This document shows positions 7,299-15,758 of a stretch of 61,912 bases of DNA, one piece after another. Origin of the DNA: Methanosarcinaceae archaeon (GTDB taxonomy: Archaea; Halobacteriota; Methanosarcinia; Methanosarcinales; Methanosarcinaceae); assembly GCA_023544565.1 (NCBI GenBank), contig JAMJFS010000010.1, forward strand, positions 1-61,912, read 5' to 3'. Below the pieces are notes generated by a model that saw only the letters and a program-made list of their open reading frames with translations, did no database searches and was not told the origin of the DNA. The translations under genes and the position numbers were made by a program. Position 1 is the first letter of the stretch, and each line of letters opens with the position of its first letter.

Positions 7299-9212
7299 TC
7301 AATTGTCATGTTGATCCTTTATGGTTTCTAATATCATATTGATATATCCTGAATAATCAGTAGTCATATCTTTTACGATCACGCAATGTTTTTGTTTCCC
7401 ATTAAGCACAAAATTTCCTCGACTAACAAGTAAATTCCTTCTTGTGCCATCCTTTCTTAAGATGACAGTTTCATATGGCATACAGTCACCTGCTTGAGCT
7501 TCTTGCCATCTCTCCAGCATAAATTGAATGTAATCTTCAGGTATGAGCCCCATAAATGATTTACCGATATATTCATTTCTTGTATATCCGGAAATTTCTA
7601 GACATGCATCATTGCAATACTCAAATTTACCTTCGTCATCAATTACAAATATACCATCATAAGACATCGAAATTATCATCTCAAGATAGTTTTTCGTCTC
7701 TATAATTTGTTTCTCATACTCTATGCGCTTGATATGCTCCCACATGCCATTCATTAGTAATGTCAGCTGGCGTACATCCAAATCATTATAATCTTCTTCC
7801 TTGTTTGCTACAGATATTGTTGCAACAATTTTTCCTCTGTAGAACAAAGGTACACTTACAAATCGAACCAATGGGATATGGTTATCAGGGTAACCTTTTT
7901 TGCTGGGATGGTGAGCAGAATAATCATTAATTATGATCGATTTTCGCTGTCTTATAGGTTCTGCCCCCAGTCCCAGATCCTTGGTTATAAACTCAATTTG
8001 CTGACCAAGATTGCATTCTTCCATTACATTTTTTGAGTATGAAAGTACAGTTTGAATACTTTCATCTTCATTAAGAGAATTTATGTAGCCAATTTTGCTT
8101 CCTGTAAGTTTGATCCCTTCTTTAAGCACAAAATTCGCGATCTCATTGATCGTTGCATCTTTCATCTGGCTAATTTTTAACAAAGCTTCAAGACGTTCTT
8201 CATTAATACTTCTCTCTAATTCAGCCTTTTTGCGTTTTGTAACATCACGAATAACGGATACAAGATATTCTTTATCATCGTAAGTTACAATCTTTTGACT
8301 TACCTCTACCGGGAAAGTACTGCCATCTTTCCGTACATTTATGCCCTCAACTTGGGAATTATTATTGCCATTTTTCACATCGTCAATAAATTTTTTCCAT
8401 GAATCCATATCTGGAAAGATATTTTCAATATCCATTACTCTTGCGCCAATAAGTTCATCACGAGTGTATCCAAGACCACGAATTGCTTTTTCATTTGCAT
8501 CCAGTATAATGGCTGTTTCAGGATCTGTGACGAATATTGCATCATTTGACTGATCGATCTGATATCTAAACAAATTTAATTTTTTATTTGCTTCTAAAAG
8601 ATCAGCAGTTCTTTCTTTAATTTTGAGTTCAATTTCATCGTATAAATTTAGCAGATCACTTTCGACTTTCTTCCGCTCAGCAATTTCTATTTCGAGTTCT
8701 TTTGTTCTTCTGGTCAACTTGTCAAGGTATTGATTACTTATAATTGCGATTGAGATCATAACCCCTATCTGTTCAAGCATTGAAGCCCCTTCTTGGGACA
8801 ACTCCTTTTTATTTTCACTCTGATATGCACAGATACCAAATACCTTGCCATCTCTAAAAAGAGGCACCCAAATTATAGTTTCAATAGGACCTGTGAATAT
8901 TTCCATGCCTTTCCATGGTTCCAAACGTGGGTCTGAAAAAGGTTTCTGCACGACAACGATCTTGCCTGTTTCAAAGGCATCACCTGCAGGACCTGAAAGG
9001 ATTGATGCTTCTACTTTATTTACCATTTCAGGATAGTTTTCAGGCAAATTATAAGAAGTGACCATATGTGCTTCGCCCATATCATCGATCTCAATGACAG
9101 TGCCAAAAAGTAAATCGAGGTTATCGCATGTAACCTGCAATATCTTTTTTATGTATTTTTTTGGGGGCAACGTTACATCAATTTTGGTAAGCCCCTGATT
9201 CAAATTTTGCAT
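7299..9212 (-). CDS. multi-domain GAF-PAS-GAF-PAS sensory protein
   Basis: The protein has about 637 residues. Domains in order: GAF (about 10-165), coiled coil (170-215), PAS (220-330), GAF (340-495), coiled coil, then PAS (510-625). There is no transmembrane segment and no kinase, cyclase or HTH output domain, so it must act through a partner. Its first GAF is strikingly similar to that of the kinase at 10619-11911 (both contain SGPAG, DPRL.PW and WVPLF), indicating duplication. I start at 9212, after the stop of the upstream reductase at 9221, with AGGT just before; an upstream start would overlap that gene. A heme or flavin ligand is possible but not visible. Confidence 0.8.
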   Translation of the reverse strand: MQNLNQGLTKIDVTLPPKKYIKKILQVTCDNLDLLFGTVIEIDDMGEAHMVTSYNLPENYPEMVNKVEASILSGPAGDAFETGKIVVVQKPFSDPRLEPWKGMEIFTGPIETIIWVPLFRDGKVFGICAYQSENKKELSQEGASMLEQIGVMISIAIISNQYLDKLTRRTKELEIEIAERKKVESDLLNLYDEIELKIKERTADLLEANKKLNLFRYQIDQSNDAIFVTDPETAIILDANEKAIRGLGYTRDELIGARVMDIENIFPDMDSWKKFIDDVKNGNNNSQVEGINVRKDGSTFPVEVSQKIVTYDDKEYLVSVIRDVTKRKKAELERSINEERLEALLKISQMKDATINEIANFVLKEGIKLTGSKIGYINSLNEDESIQTVLSYSKNVMEECNLGQQIEFITKDLGLGAEPIRQRKSIIINDYSAHHPSKKGYPDNHIPLVRFVSVPLFYRGKIVATISVANKEEDYNDLDVRQLTLLMNGMWEHIKRIEYEKQIIETKNYLEMIISMSYDGIFVIDDEGKFEYCNDACLEISGYTRNEYIGKSFMGLIPEDYIQFMLERWQEAQAGDCMPYETVILRKDGTRRNLLVSRGNFVLNGKQKHCVIVKDMTTDYSGYINMILETIKDQHDN

Positions 9213-9220
9213 AGTAATAC

Positions 9221-10396
9221 CTATTTTGGAGGTTTTAATGATGGATTTACAACACAATACATTTCAGGATCGCCGGTATTTACAAAAATGCACTTTCCGC
9301 ATTGTGTACATTGTATTATTTCATTTTCCCGTCCTGCAAGTGACTTGTTCACCAGCTCATAATCCGCCACCTGTGCACGTCCTATCGCGACAAGGTCTGC
9401 TTTACCGGACAATAAAATAGATTCTGCTGCACTTAATGACAATATAGAACCGACTGTACAAACCGGTACGGTGGCATATTGTTTTAATTCTGCAGCAATA
9501 TCAACAAAAGGTTCCCTGCCCAGATCCGGTGCAGGTATGATCTTTTCCGCGGACTCGTAAACACCTACTGAAACATCCAACATGTCCATTCCGGCATGTT
9601 CGAGTATTGGAATGATCTCTTTGTAATCAGATGGTTGAAGTCCACCGTCAACAAATTCATCACCACTTACGCGCACACTTATCGCGATCTTAGAACCAAG
9701 TTTTGACCGGATACCTTCCAATATCTCTACAATAAGTCTTATGCGGTTTTCCAGACTGCCGCCGTAGTCGTCTTTCCTGTGGTTTGAATAAGGTGATAAG
9801 AATTCATTGAGCAGATAACCGTGTGCAGCATGGATCTCCACCACTTTAACTCCTGCATCTGCAGCCCGAACTGCAGCATCGATAAAATCATTACGTACAC
9901 GCTCGATATCGGCAAGTGTCATTTCACGTACATGGTAGTTTGGATCAAATTGTGACATCAAAGGACACGGTATGGCACTTGGTGCGATCAGGTCGTGACC
10001 GGTCATTGCTTTCAGTGCCTGCCGCCCGTAATGTATCAACTGAACTGCGGGAATTGCACCGCTTTTTTCGATCTCACTAAAAAGGCATGTAAGTCCGGAA
10101 ATGTAGCGGTCATCATCAATTCGCATCAAACGTTCAAATGCAACAGCATCTGATGATACTGCTGCTGTACCTGTGATTATTAAACCACAGCCGCCTTGTG
10201 CTATCGCTTTATAAAAATCAATAAGTTTATCCGATACCGTTCCATCTGCATTGGAATAATTTGAATGATATGCCGGAAAAACAATGCGGTTTTTTAGATT
10301 GATCTCTCCAACATCAATATTATCAATAACCAATGGATAATTGTTTTTTTCTTTCATTGCATCAATCTCTTTTAATAGATTTATTTTATTTTTCAT
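9221..10396 (-). CDS. NADH:flavin oxidoreductase, old yellow enzyme family
   Basis: The product of about 391 residues is an FMN TIM barrel of the OYE/2,4-dienoyl-CoA reductase group. Markers are KNRIVFPA near the N-terminus, QLIHYGRQA, AAHGYLLNEFLSP, NRIRLIVEI, SVRVSGDE and the phosphate-binding VAIGRA. The C-terminus has CTQCGKCIF plus a further Cys, the 4Fe-4S motif of the larger dienoyl-CoA reductases. The NAD(P)/FAD domain of those enzymes is absent, so electrons must come from another protein. ATG 10396 is chosen because it follows GAGATG; a TTG-led frame extends to 10438. The two flanking GAF sensors suggest a shared redox role. Confidence 0.85.
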   Translation of the reverse strand: MKNKINLLKEIDAMKEKNNYPLVIDNIDVGEINLKNRIVFPAYHSNYSNADGTVSDKLIDFYKAIAQGGCGLIITGTAAVSSDAVAFERLMRIDDDRYISGLTCLFSEIEKSGAIPAVQLIHYGRQALKAMTGHDLIAPSAIPCPLMSQFDPNYHVREMTLADIERVRNDFIDAAVRAADAGVKVVEIHAAHGYLLNEFLSPYSNHRKDDYGGSLENRIRLIVEILEGIRSKLGSKIAISVRVSGDEFVDGGLQPSDYKEIIPILEHAGMDMLDVSVGVYESAEKIIPAPDLGREPFVDIAAELKQYATVPVCTVGSILSLSAAESILLSGKADLVAIGRAQVADYELVNKSLAGRENEIIQCTQCGKCIFVNTGDPEMYCVVNPSLKPPK

Positions 10397-10513
10397 TAAA
10401 TAAACATCTCTTTCTTTAATAAGTTCGTAATTTGACAATAATTAGTATGATATTTGACATGTTTGAGTACAATTATGATGTAATATATTAATTTATATAT
10501 TTTCTGATGATTT

Positions 10514-10577
10514 TTAGATATGTTAGAATTTAGATATGTTAGAATTTAGATATGTTAGAATTTAGATATGTTGGAAT
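10514..10577. repeat. tandem repeat, 4 x 16 bp
   Basis: Four consecutive units of TTAGATATGTTAGAAT, with one substitution in the last, lie between the reductase and the GAF kinase. They sit in the promoter region of the reductase, so copy-number change could affect its expression. No protein-binding motif is recognised. Confidence 0.85.
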
Positions 10578-10618
10578 AAATCCAGAAGCATGAAATGCTT
10601 TTTCTGAAATACATAATT

Positions 10619-11911
10619 TCATGCTTTTTTGAGTGTAATCCAGAATACAGACCCTTGTCCATTTGGATTATTCTCTACACCAACATGACCCCCGTGTAGA
10701 TCAATTATTCTCTTAACAATTGCAAGCCCAAGCCCCATTCCTTTGATCCCGCGTCTATCTGTGCGTTTAAATCGTTCGAACAGGTGTGGCTTATCTTCAT
10801 CCGGGATTCCGATTCCAAAATCTGTTACTGTTATTATCCAATCTGTGTTATTATTTGATATGTCGATAATTATCCGACTTTTATCTTTGTCCCCTCCATA
10901 TTTGATGGCATTAGACAAAAGATTTACAAAAACCTCTTTGACCAGTGGATTCACATTTACAAAACAATCGAGTTTTGGTGTAAATTCAATTGTGATCTGT
11001 TCATTATCAAGTTCAGATTCAAAATCACTCATCGCATCTTTAATAATGTCGCACAGATCAATCTTCTGGAATTTGATATCATCAACAGATTCAAGTTTTG
11101 CAAGATGACTTACTGTTTCAACAAGTTTAATAATTACTTCAGTGTTGCGCTCAATTACTTTGAGTGATCTTATAGTCTTTTGGTTTTTTTCAGTACTCAA
11201 TAATACCTCTGTGTATCCTTTGATGATACCTGCGGGATTCAAAAGATCATGATGAAGCACATCTCCAAAAAGATTTTTTAGTTCATTGGAATGTTGCAGT
11301 TCTTTTGTATATTTTTGAAGTTCGGCAGTCCGCTCCTCAACCTTAATCTCAAGTTTATCGTAAGTTTTTTGCAATTCCTTTGTTTTTTGGGTTAATTTAT
11401 CAAGGTATTTGTTGCTTGCAATTGCAATAGATATCATTACTCCGATCGATTCGAGCGAAGATAGTTCATTTTGTGCTATGTCCCTTTCTTTCTCACCATA
11501 AAGAACACATATCCCAAATATCTTGCCATTTTTAAAAAGAGGCACCCAAACCATAATTTCAATTATGCCTGTAATTATCCTCAGATCACTCCATGGTTTC
11601 AACCGTGGGTCTGAATAAGGGTCATGCAGAACAACGATTTTGCCGGTTTTAAATGTTTCTCCTGCCGGACCTGAAAGTATTTTCCCCTTCACTTTGTTTA
11701 CCATTTCAGGATAACTTTCAGGCAAATTATATGAAACGAGCATATGTGCTTCGTCATTTTCATCCATTTCTATAACAGTGCCAAAAAGATAACCAAGGTT
11801 ATTGCAAGTGACCCCCAGTACATTCTTGATGTATTGTTTTGGAGGCAGTTGCACATCAATATCTGTAAGTGCATTATTTAATGATCTAATCCCATTCATT
11901 CGATTGTCCAT
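10619..11911 (-). CDS. soluble GAF-domain sensor histidine kinase
   Basis: The 430-residue protein consists of GAF (about 20-170), coiled coil (170-215), HisKA and HATPase. The phospho-acceptor is probably His221 in LHHDLLNP, the HxxNP variant. Nucleotide-binding boxes are VFVNLLSNAIKYG, DFGIGIP and GMGLGLAIVK, all intact. No membrane segment is present, so sensing is cytoplasmic through the GAF domain. That domain is a close paralogue of the one in the GAF-PAS protein at 7299-9212. No response regulator with a DNA-binding domain is nearby, which is common in methanogen signalling. Function is well supported; the ligand is unknown. Confidence 0.9.
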   Translation of the reverse strand: MDNRMNGIRSLNNALTDIDVQLPPKQYIKNVLGVTCNNLGYLFGTVIEMDENDEAHMLVSYNLPESYPEMVNKVKGKILSGPAGETFKTGKIVVLHDPYSDPRLKPWSDLRIITGIIEIMVWVPLFKNGKIFGICVLYGEKERDIAQNELSSLESIGVMISIAIASNKYLDKLTQKTKELQKTYDKLEIKVEERTAELQKYTKELQHSNELKNLFGDVLHHDLLNPAGIIKGYTEVLLSTEKNQKTIRSLKVIERNTEVIIKLVETVSHLAKLESVDDIKFQKIDLCDIIKDAMSDFESELDNEQITIEFTPKLDCFVNVNPLVKEVFVNLLSNAIKYGGDKDKSRIIIDISNNNTDWIITVTDFGIGIPDEDKPHLFERFKRTDRRGIKGMGLGLAIVKRIIDLHGGHVGVENNPNGQGSVFWITLKKA

Positions 11912-12014
11912 TTTTTAAAATTACGCGTTATAATTTTTCAATATAGCACACAATATTTATATGGAATATATTTGTTCTACACATATATAAGATTACTTTT
12001 AAATTTTAATTTTA

Positions 12015-12073
12015 GTACATGTTTTATAAGCATATAGTTCGAGTCAATCTGAGTGTCAGTGAGCATTTTCTTG
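12015..12073 (+). repeat. dispersed repeat A, copy 3
   Basis: This copy runs from GTACATGTTTTATAAGCATA through CGAGTCAATCTGAGTG to GCATTTTCTTG. It lies about 45 bp upstream of the hicA start and so overlaps the likely hicAB promoter. Confidence 0.8.
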
Positions 12074-12117
12074 AAATGATGCGAAAAGTTTTAATTTAAT
12101 GTTTGGGTTGTATTTAT

Positions 12118-12378
12118 ATGAAAAAGCGTCGTTTGTTTTAAGACTTAAATAATAATTCAAAAAACATTCGTTTTGAAAAATTATGTAAAATTGTAGAAGC
12201 TTTTGGTTTTAGATTTAAAGGTGGAAAAGGTAGTCATCGTATTTATGTTCAGGAAGAAATAGGGGAAATGCTGAATTTCCAAAATGTAGGTGGAAAAGCA
12301 AAACCCTATCAAGTAAAACAGTTTATAAAAATTGTTGAAAAATACAATCTCTTAGAGGAGTTTGAACACGATGTATAA
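12118..12378 (+). pseudogene. hicA: HicA-type mRNA interferase toxin, nonsense-interrupted
   Basis: From ATG 12118 the frame reads MKKRRLF, then TAA (12139-12141), then continues uninterrupted for about 78 codons with all HicA hallmarks: NNSKNIRF, FGFRFKGGKGSHRIY with the catalytic-type GSH, KPYQVKQF and EKYNLL. HicA proteins are double-stranded-RNA-binding-fold ribonucleases. There is no alternative ATG before the core, so the toxin is probably not made unless the stop is read through or is an error. The 3' end overlaps hicB by 8 bp, as expected for an operon. The antitoxin is intact. Confidence 0.85.
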
Positions 12379-12631
12379 ATATGCAATAGAAATCTTTTAC
12401 AGTGAAGATGATGAGGGCTATATAGCTGTGGTTCCTGAGCTATGTGGATGCTCTGCATTTGGGGATACTGAAGAAGAAGCGTTAGAAGAGGTCAAGATTG
12501 CCATGGAACTCTGGTTAGAAACTGCAACAAAAGCAGGAAAATATATCCCACAGCCCCAAGGAAAAGATCTTCTTAAGAAGGTCTTTGAAGACGGATTTAA
12601 CCTCAAACATCCTCAAAGAGCTGATGCATAA
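12371..12631 (+). CDS. hicB: HicB-type antitoxin
   Basis: The 86-residue product matches the HicB N-terminal partial RNase H fold: YKYAIEIFYSEDDEGYIAVVPELCGCSA..GDTEEEALEE is spread over residues 2-41. HicB neutralises HicA and usually autoregulates the operon. It lacks a clear C-terminal HTH/RHH domain, being at the short end for the family, so DNA binding is uncertain. ATG 12371 is preferred over an in-frame TTG at 12362. It remains open although its cognate toxin is interrupted. Confidence 0.85.
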   Translation: MYKYAIEIFYSEDDEGYIAVVPELCGCSAFGDTEEEALEEVKIAMELWLETATKAGKYIPQPQGKDLLKKVFEDGFNLKHPQRADA

Positions 12632-13040
12632 TATAATATAATATGTTTTGGGGTGCGGTCAATTGTCAATTGTCAATCATCAATCAGCATTTAAACTAAA
12701 ACTGCACATGCCTGCAAATTCAAGATACTCTTTTTCTGCTGGATCGGCAATCAAATTCATTTGATGTTGTTTTGACTGCCATGGAGAATTACCTCGGTAC
12801 AACTCCAAACATCCCAAGGGTTCAAAATATCGCCACCTTGAGATAAAGAGAAGAAGATATCAGATATATGATTTATATGCACTCCTATATGTGTGTCAGG
12901 TCGATATCAAAATTAGTAGATATCTCTATCATGTTAAAGATAATACGGGACAATCGCCAGAACGGGAGTGAGGAGATATTTCTCGTATCAAATTGTGTGC
13001 ATTTGGAAATACATATAACTTGATGTGACAATCCATTTAT
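12632..13040. other. intergenic region with possible gene remnants
   Basis: About 400 bp have no intact gene. Short tandem CAATTGTCAATTGTCAAT repeats lie near 12659. A 24-codon minus-strand piece (MNLIADPAEKEYLEFAGMC) lies around 12685-12760. A plus-strand piece (VLTAMENYLGTTPNIPRVQ) lies around 12768-12846. Both look more protein-like than random, but are too short to assign. They could be debris of a lost gene. The phosphodiesterase promoter must lie at the right end. Confidence 0.35.
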
Positions 13041-13901
13041 ATGAGAGATTTCAAGTCAAACTCTACTCAATGCAGCCTTGTTGATATTGCCCCTACGATC
13101 TCGGAACTACTTGAGATTCCCATGGTGCCGCCTGATGGTAAGGTTATTCAAGATGTGATCGAATATGCAAACATCTGTGGCTGTCAAAAAGTTGTACTGA
13201 TAATTGTTGACAGCCTTGGATATTCACTATACCGATATTTTAGCGAAAGCGGTAGCATATTTAACAATATACGACAACTTGCAGGTTCGGGCATGGTTTT
13301 ACGTTGTCAGTCAACAGCAGATCATACAACACCCGCAATTGCTTCTATCTTTACGGGATATTATCCAACGAAACATCACATTTATGCTACTGATGACATT
13401 TACAGGGAGAGGGCAAAAGATCCTGCAAATCCGAAGATCCAAACGATCCTTGAATGGGCATATGATGCCGGATGCAGATCGGCTGTAGTTATTGAATCAC
13501 TCGGTGCAGATACTTTCTTAGATCGAGTTGGTGAAGTATTCGGTGTTCCTGATTCAAAGGATATCATAGAATACGATAGCAAGATCACAGATGCAGCAGT
13601 TCAAGCACTCGAATCAAAACCTGATATTCTTGCAGTTCATCTACGGGCAATTGACAGGTATGCGCATAGGGCGCATACATGGGATGAATTAAAGTATGCT
13701 GCCGGTACGGTAGATGAGAACATCGGGCGGATCGTAATGGCTGCAGAGAAAGGTACGCTGTTTATGATATGCGGCGATCATCCAATACATGCAAGTGCAA
13801 AATGGATGAAGTCTGCTTCTAAGACGTGGGTTGGGGAATGTCAAGGTCAACTTGTGGCGTTGATTATAAGCATGCCACAAAATAAATGTTCTAAATTCTA
13901 A
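13041..13901 (+). CDS. alkaline phosphatase-superfamily protein (phosphodiesterase/sulfatase-like)
   Basis: The 286-residue protein has the alkaline-phosphatase-like metalloenzyme core. VVLIIVDSLGY (about 51-61) is the first metal-binding strand, STADHTTPAIASIFTGYYP carries the usual nucleophile region, and LAVHLRAIDRYAHRAH and MICGDHPIH supply further Asp/His metal ligands. There is no signal peptide, so it should be cytoplasmic. It is short for the phosphoglycerate-mutase-like branch and closer to the type I phosphodiesterase/nucleotide pyrophosphatase branch. The substrate is not predictable. It is a stand-alone gene between hicB and radC. Confidence 0.75.
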   Translation: MRDFKSNSTQCSLVDIAPTISELLEIPMVPPDGKVIQDVIEYANICGCQKVVLIIVDSLGYSLYRYFSESGSIFNNIRQLAGSGMVLRCQSTADHTTPAIASIFTGYYPTKHHIYATDDIYRERAKDPANPKIQTILEWAYDAGCRSAVVIESLGADTFLDRVGEVFGVPDSKDIIEYDSKITDAAVQALESKPDILAVHLRAIDRYAHRAHTWDELKYAAGTVDENIGRIVMAAEKGTLFMICGDHPIHASAKWMKSASKTWVGECQGQLVALIISMPQNKCSKF

Positions 13902-13959
13902 ACTTTTAATCATTTCAAACCGAATATATTATAATGTATGTATATTATTCACCTCGCTT

Positions 13960-14649
13960 ATGAGTGAATATAAGATAAAGATCCATGATATGCCGCAAGA
14001 AGAGCGCCCCCGTGAGAGGCTGATAAAATATGGTGCAGAAAATCTTTCAAACGCGGAACTTCTGGCGATCATCCTGCGTACAGGTTCAAGTAAAGAAAAC
14101 GTCGTGAACATGTCAAACCGTATCCTGTCTGAATACAATATCAAGCAGTTGAGTCAGGCAAATGTGGCAAAACTAACAGAGATACACGGAATAGGACCTG
14201 CAAAAGCCACCCAGATAGCTGCAATGTTCGAACTTGCAAGAAAACTTGAAACCTTTGCAGATGAACCTAAACGAAAGATCAGATCGCCTGCTGATGTACA
14301 TTCTCTTTTATATCCAAAGATGCGCGAGCAGAAAAAGGAAAAACTGACTGCACTCTTTCTGGATACCAAGAATCAGATCCTGCGTGAAGAAGTAATCTCA
14401 ATTGGAACACTGAATGCGAATATCGTTCACCCGCGCGAAGTATTCAAGTCCGCACTTCTCGAATCATCCGCATCCGTAATTCTTGCACACAATCATCCAT
14501 CCGGCGACCCGACACCAAGCAAAGAGGATATTGCAGTCACAGAAAAACTTATCGAAGGCGGCAAACTTCTTGGAATAGATGTACTTGACCATGTGATAAT
14601 AGGGGACGGACGATATGTCAGCTTAAAAGATGAAGGGCTGGTCAGGTAA
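13960..14649 (+). CDS. radC: RadC family JAMM/MPN+ protein
   Basis: The 229-residue protein has an N-terminal helix-hairpin-helix segment (about 15-85; HGIGPAKATQI) and a C-terminal JAB/MPN domain with the metalloprotease-type motif AHNHPSGDPTPSKED. RadC was named for DNA repair but its biochemical role is unsettled; the conserved metal site suggests hydrolase activity. Length and architecture match bacterial RadC, and archaeal copies occur mainly in methanogens and haloarchaea. No ribosome site is evident. A TATA-like tract about 25 bp upstream suggests leaderless expression. Confidence 0.9.
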   Translation: MSEYKIKIHDMPQEERPRERLIKYGAENLSNAELLAIILRTGSSKENVVNMSNRILSEYNIKQLSQANVAKLTEIHGIGPAKATQIAAMFELARKLETFADEPKRKIRSPADVHSLLYPKMREQKKEKLTALFLDTKNQILREEVISIGTLNANIVHPREVFKSALLESSASVILAHNHPSGDPTPSKEDIAVTEKLIEGGKLLGIDVLDHVIIGDGRYVSLKDEGLVR

Positions 14650-14650
14650 T

Positions 14651-14690
14651 ATGCAAAATTATGCAAAATTATGCAAAATTATGCAAAATA
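14651..14690. repeat. tandem repeat, 4 x 10 bp
   Basis: Four copies of ATGCAAAATT follow the radC stop immediately and precede the promoter of the marker 11 gene. Copy number may vary between strains. No function is known. Confidence 0.85.
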
Positions 14691-14738
14691 TCGCCGCTTA
14701 ACAAAACATTTAAACGGTTGCATATAGAATAGGAACAG

Positions 14739-15653
14739 ATGAGAGAAGTTACACTTAATGACCCTTATACGATATCGTATAAAGGAATATACGCTGTTTG
14801 TGATTCCAGGAACGAATATGCAGAGATAATAGAACACACGAATTGCTATAGCGGTGCTGCATGGTCGAGATACCATTATTCTCATGCACCACTTGTTCTA
14901 CAGACCAGAGCAGTTGGGGATATGCTCCGTTATCTTGTGAAAATCGGAACATCCGAATTAAAACTTGAAGCTTCCATCGCAGCAGCAGGTATAGAGTCTG
15001 TGCTTGTGGAAGGCGATGAGGTAAACATCACCTACGCAGGACTTGGCGGTGGCGGAGTGGGTGCTACAAAGTGCAGGGCAACAGCCAATGGTGTACTGTG
15101 TGCAGATATGACCGAATCCGGTGGTGGACGTGCAGCAAAAGGCACTATCACAGTACCAAGACGTGAGCGCGTGTTGATCGGTATTGATGATACCGATACC
15201 AAAGAAGAGGGCGCAACATGGTCATTAACTCATAATATCGCGAGCCAGCTTAGTTGTAATGATTCGATCTATTTGTCACATTCGCTTGTGCAACTTTTTC
15301 CAGTTGCTGCAAAAACACAGAACTGCGTATCCACAGTGCTTGAATTTGGTTGCGTGAACAGTGATGCTAAAGAGCAACTTTTGGATGAGTTTGCTGAGGC
15401 TCTCTTAAAGTATAGTGTTTCAGATGAGACTGGAATGGTCGTTCTTTCTGATTTTGAAGCAAACAACATTTACGAATACAGCAAAAAATGCAGGAATGGT
15501 GAACTCACTTATGATTTTGCCATGGAATATGCAGAAGAACATGGGGTTGAGATCTGGCTTGACGGTAATGGTGTAATTGGTGCTCTTGCCGCGCTCCCTT
15601 GGTTTGCACGACCTGATGAGTCTATCAGGCGAGATGCGGAATTGCTGTTATAG
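14739..15653 (+). CDS. methanogenesis marker protein 11
   Basis: The 304-residue protein matches the methanogenesis marker 11 family, which is confined to methanogens and their methane-oxidising relatives. Features include a N-terminal domain ending AAGIESVLVEGDEV, a glycine-rich segment GLGGGGVGATK, and a C-terminal domain with IGIDDTDTKEEGATWSL. The IDDTD motif is shared with TiaS, the agmatidine synthase that modifies tRNA-Ile, so a nucleotide-dependent RNA- or cofactor-modifying role is a reasonable guess. The biochemical role is not established as far as I know. The IorA-like gene 105 bp downstream on the same strand may be functionally linked. Confidence 0.9.
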   Translation: MREVTLNDPYTISYKGIYAVCDSRNEYAEIIEHTNCYSGAAWSRYHYSHAPLVLQTRAVGDMLRYLVKIGTSELKLEASIAAAGIESVLVEGDEVNITYAGLGGGGVGATKCRATANGVLCADMTESGGGRAAKGTITVPRRERVLIGIDDTDTKEEGATWSLTHNIASQLSCNDSIYLSHSLVQLFPVAAKTQNCVSTVLEFGCVNSDAKEQLLDEFAEALLKYSVSDETGMVVLSDFEANNIYEYSKKCRNGELTYDFAMEYAEEHGVEIWLDGNGVIGALAALPWFARPDESIRRDAELLL

Positions 15654-15707
15654 TTAATTCATATATTCGATTCATATTTGTTTAACCTAAATCAAAAAAC
15701 ATAAAAA

Positions 15708-15728
15708 CCGCCTTAGGCGGCGTATCTC
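15708..15728 (-). repeat. palindromic repeat B (reverse orientation)
   Basis: CCGCCTTAGGCGG is a perfect 13-bp palindrome followed by CGTATCTC. It matches the reverse complement of the B copies elsewhere. Located between two plus-strand genes, it could also act as a weak transcription stop, but no T-run follows. Confidence 0.55.
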
Positions 15729-15758
15729 ATAAATTAACAGTTTAAATACTTTGATCCA

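Noticed and set aside
12685-12850. Two small protein-like fragments
   Set aside because: They are only about 24 and 20 residues, lie on opposite strands and match no family I can name, so I left them as possible debris and not genes.
12640-13040. Mobile element inserted next to hicAB
   Set aside because: No transposase, terminal inverted repeats or target duplication is visible; only a repeat A copy lies upstream.
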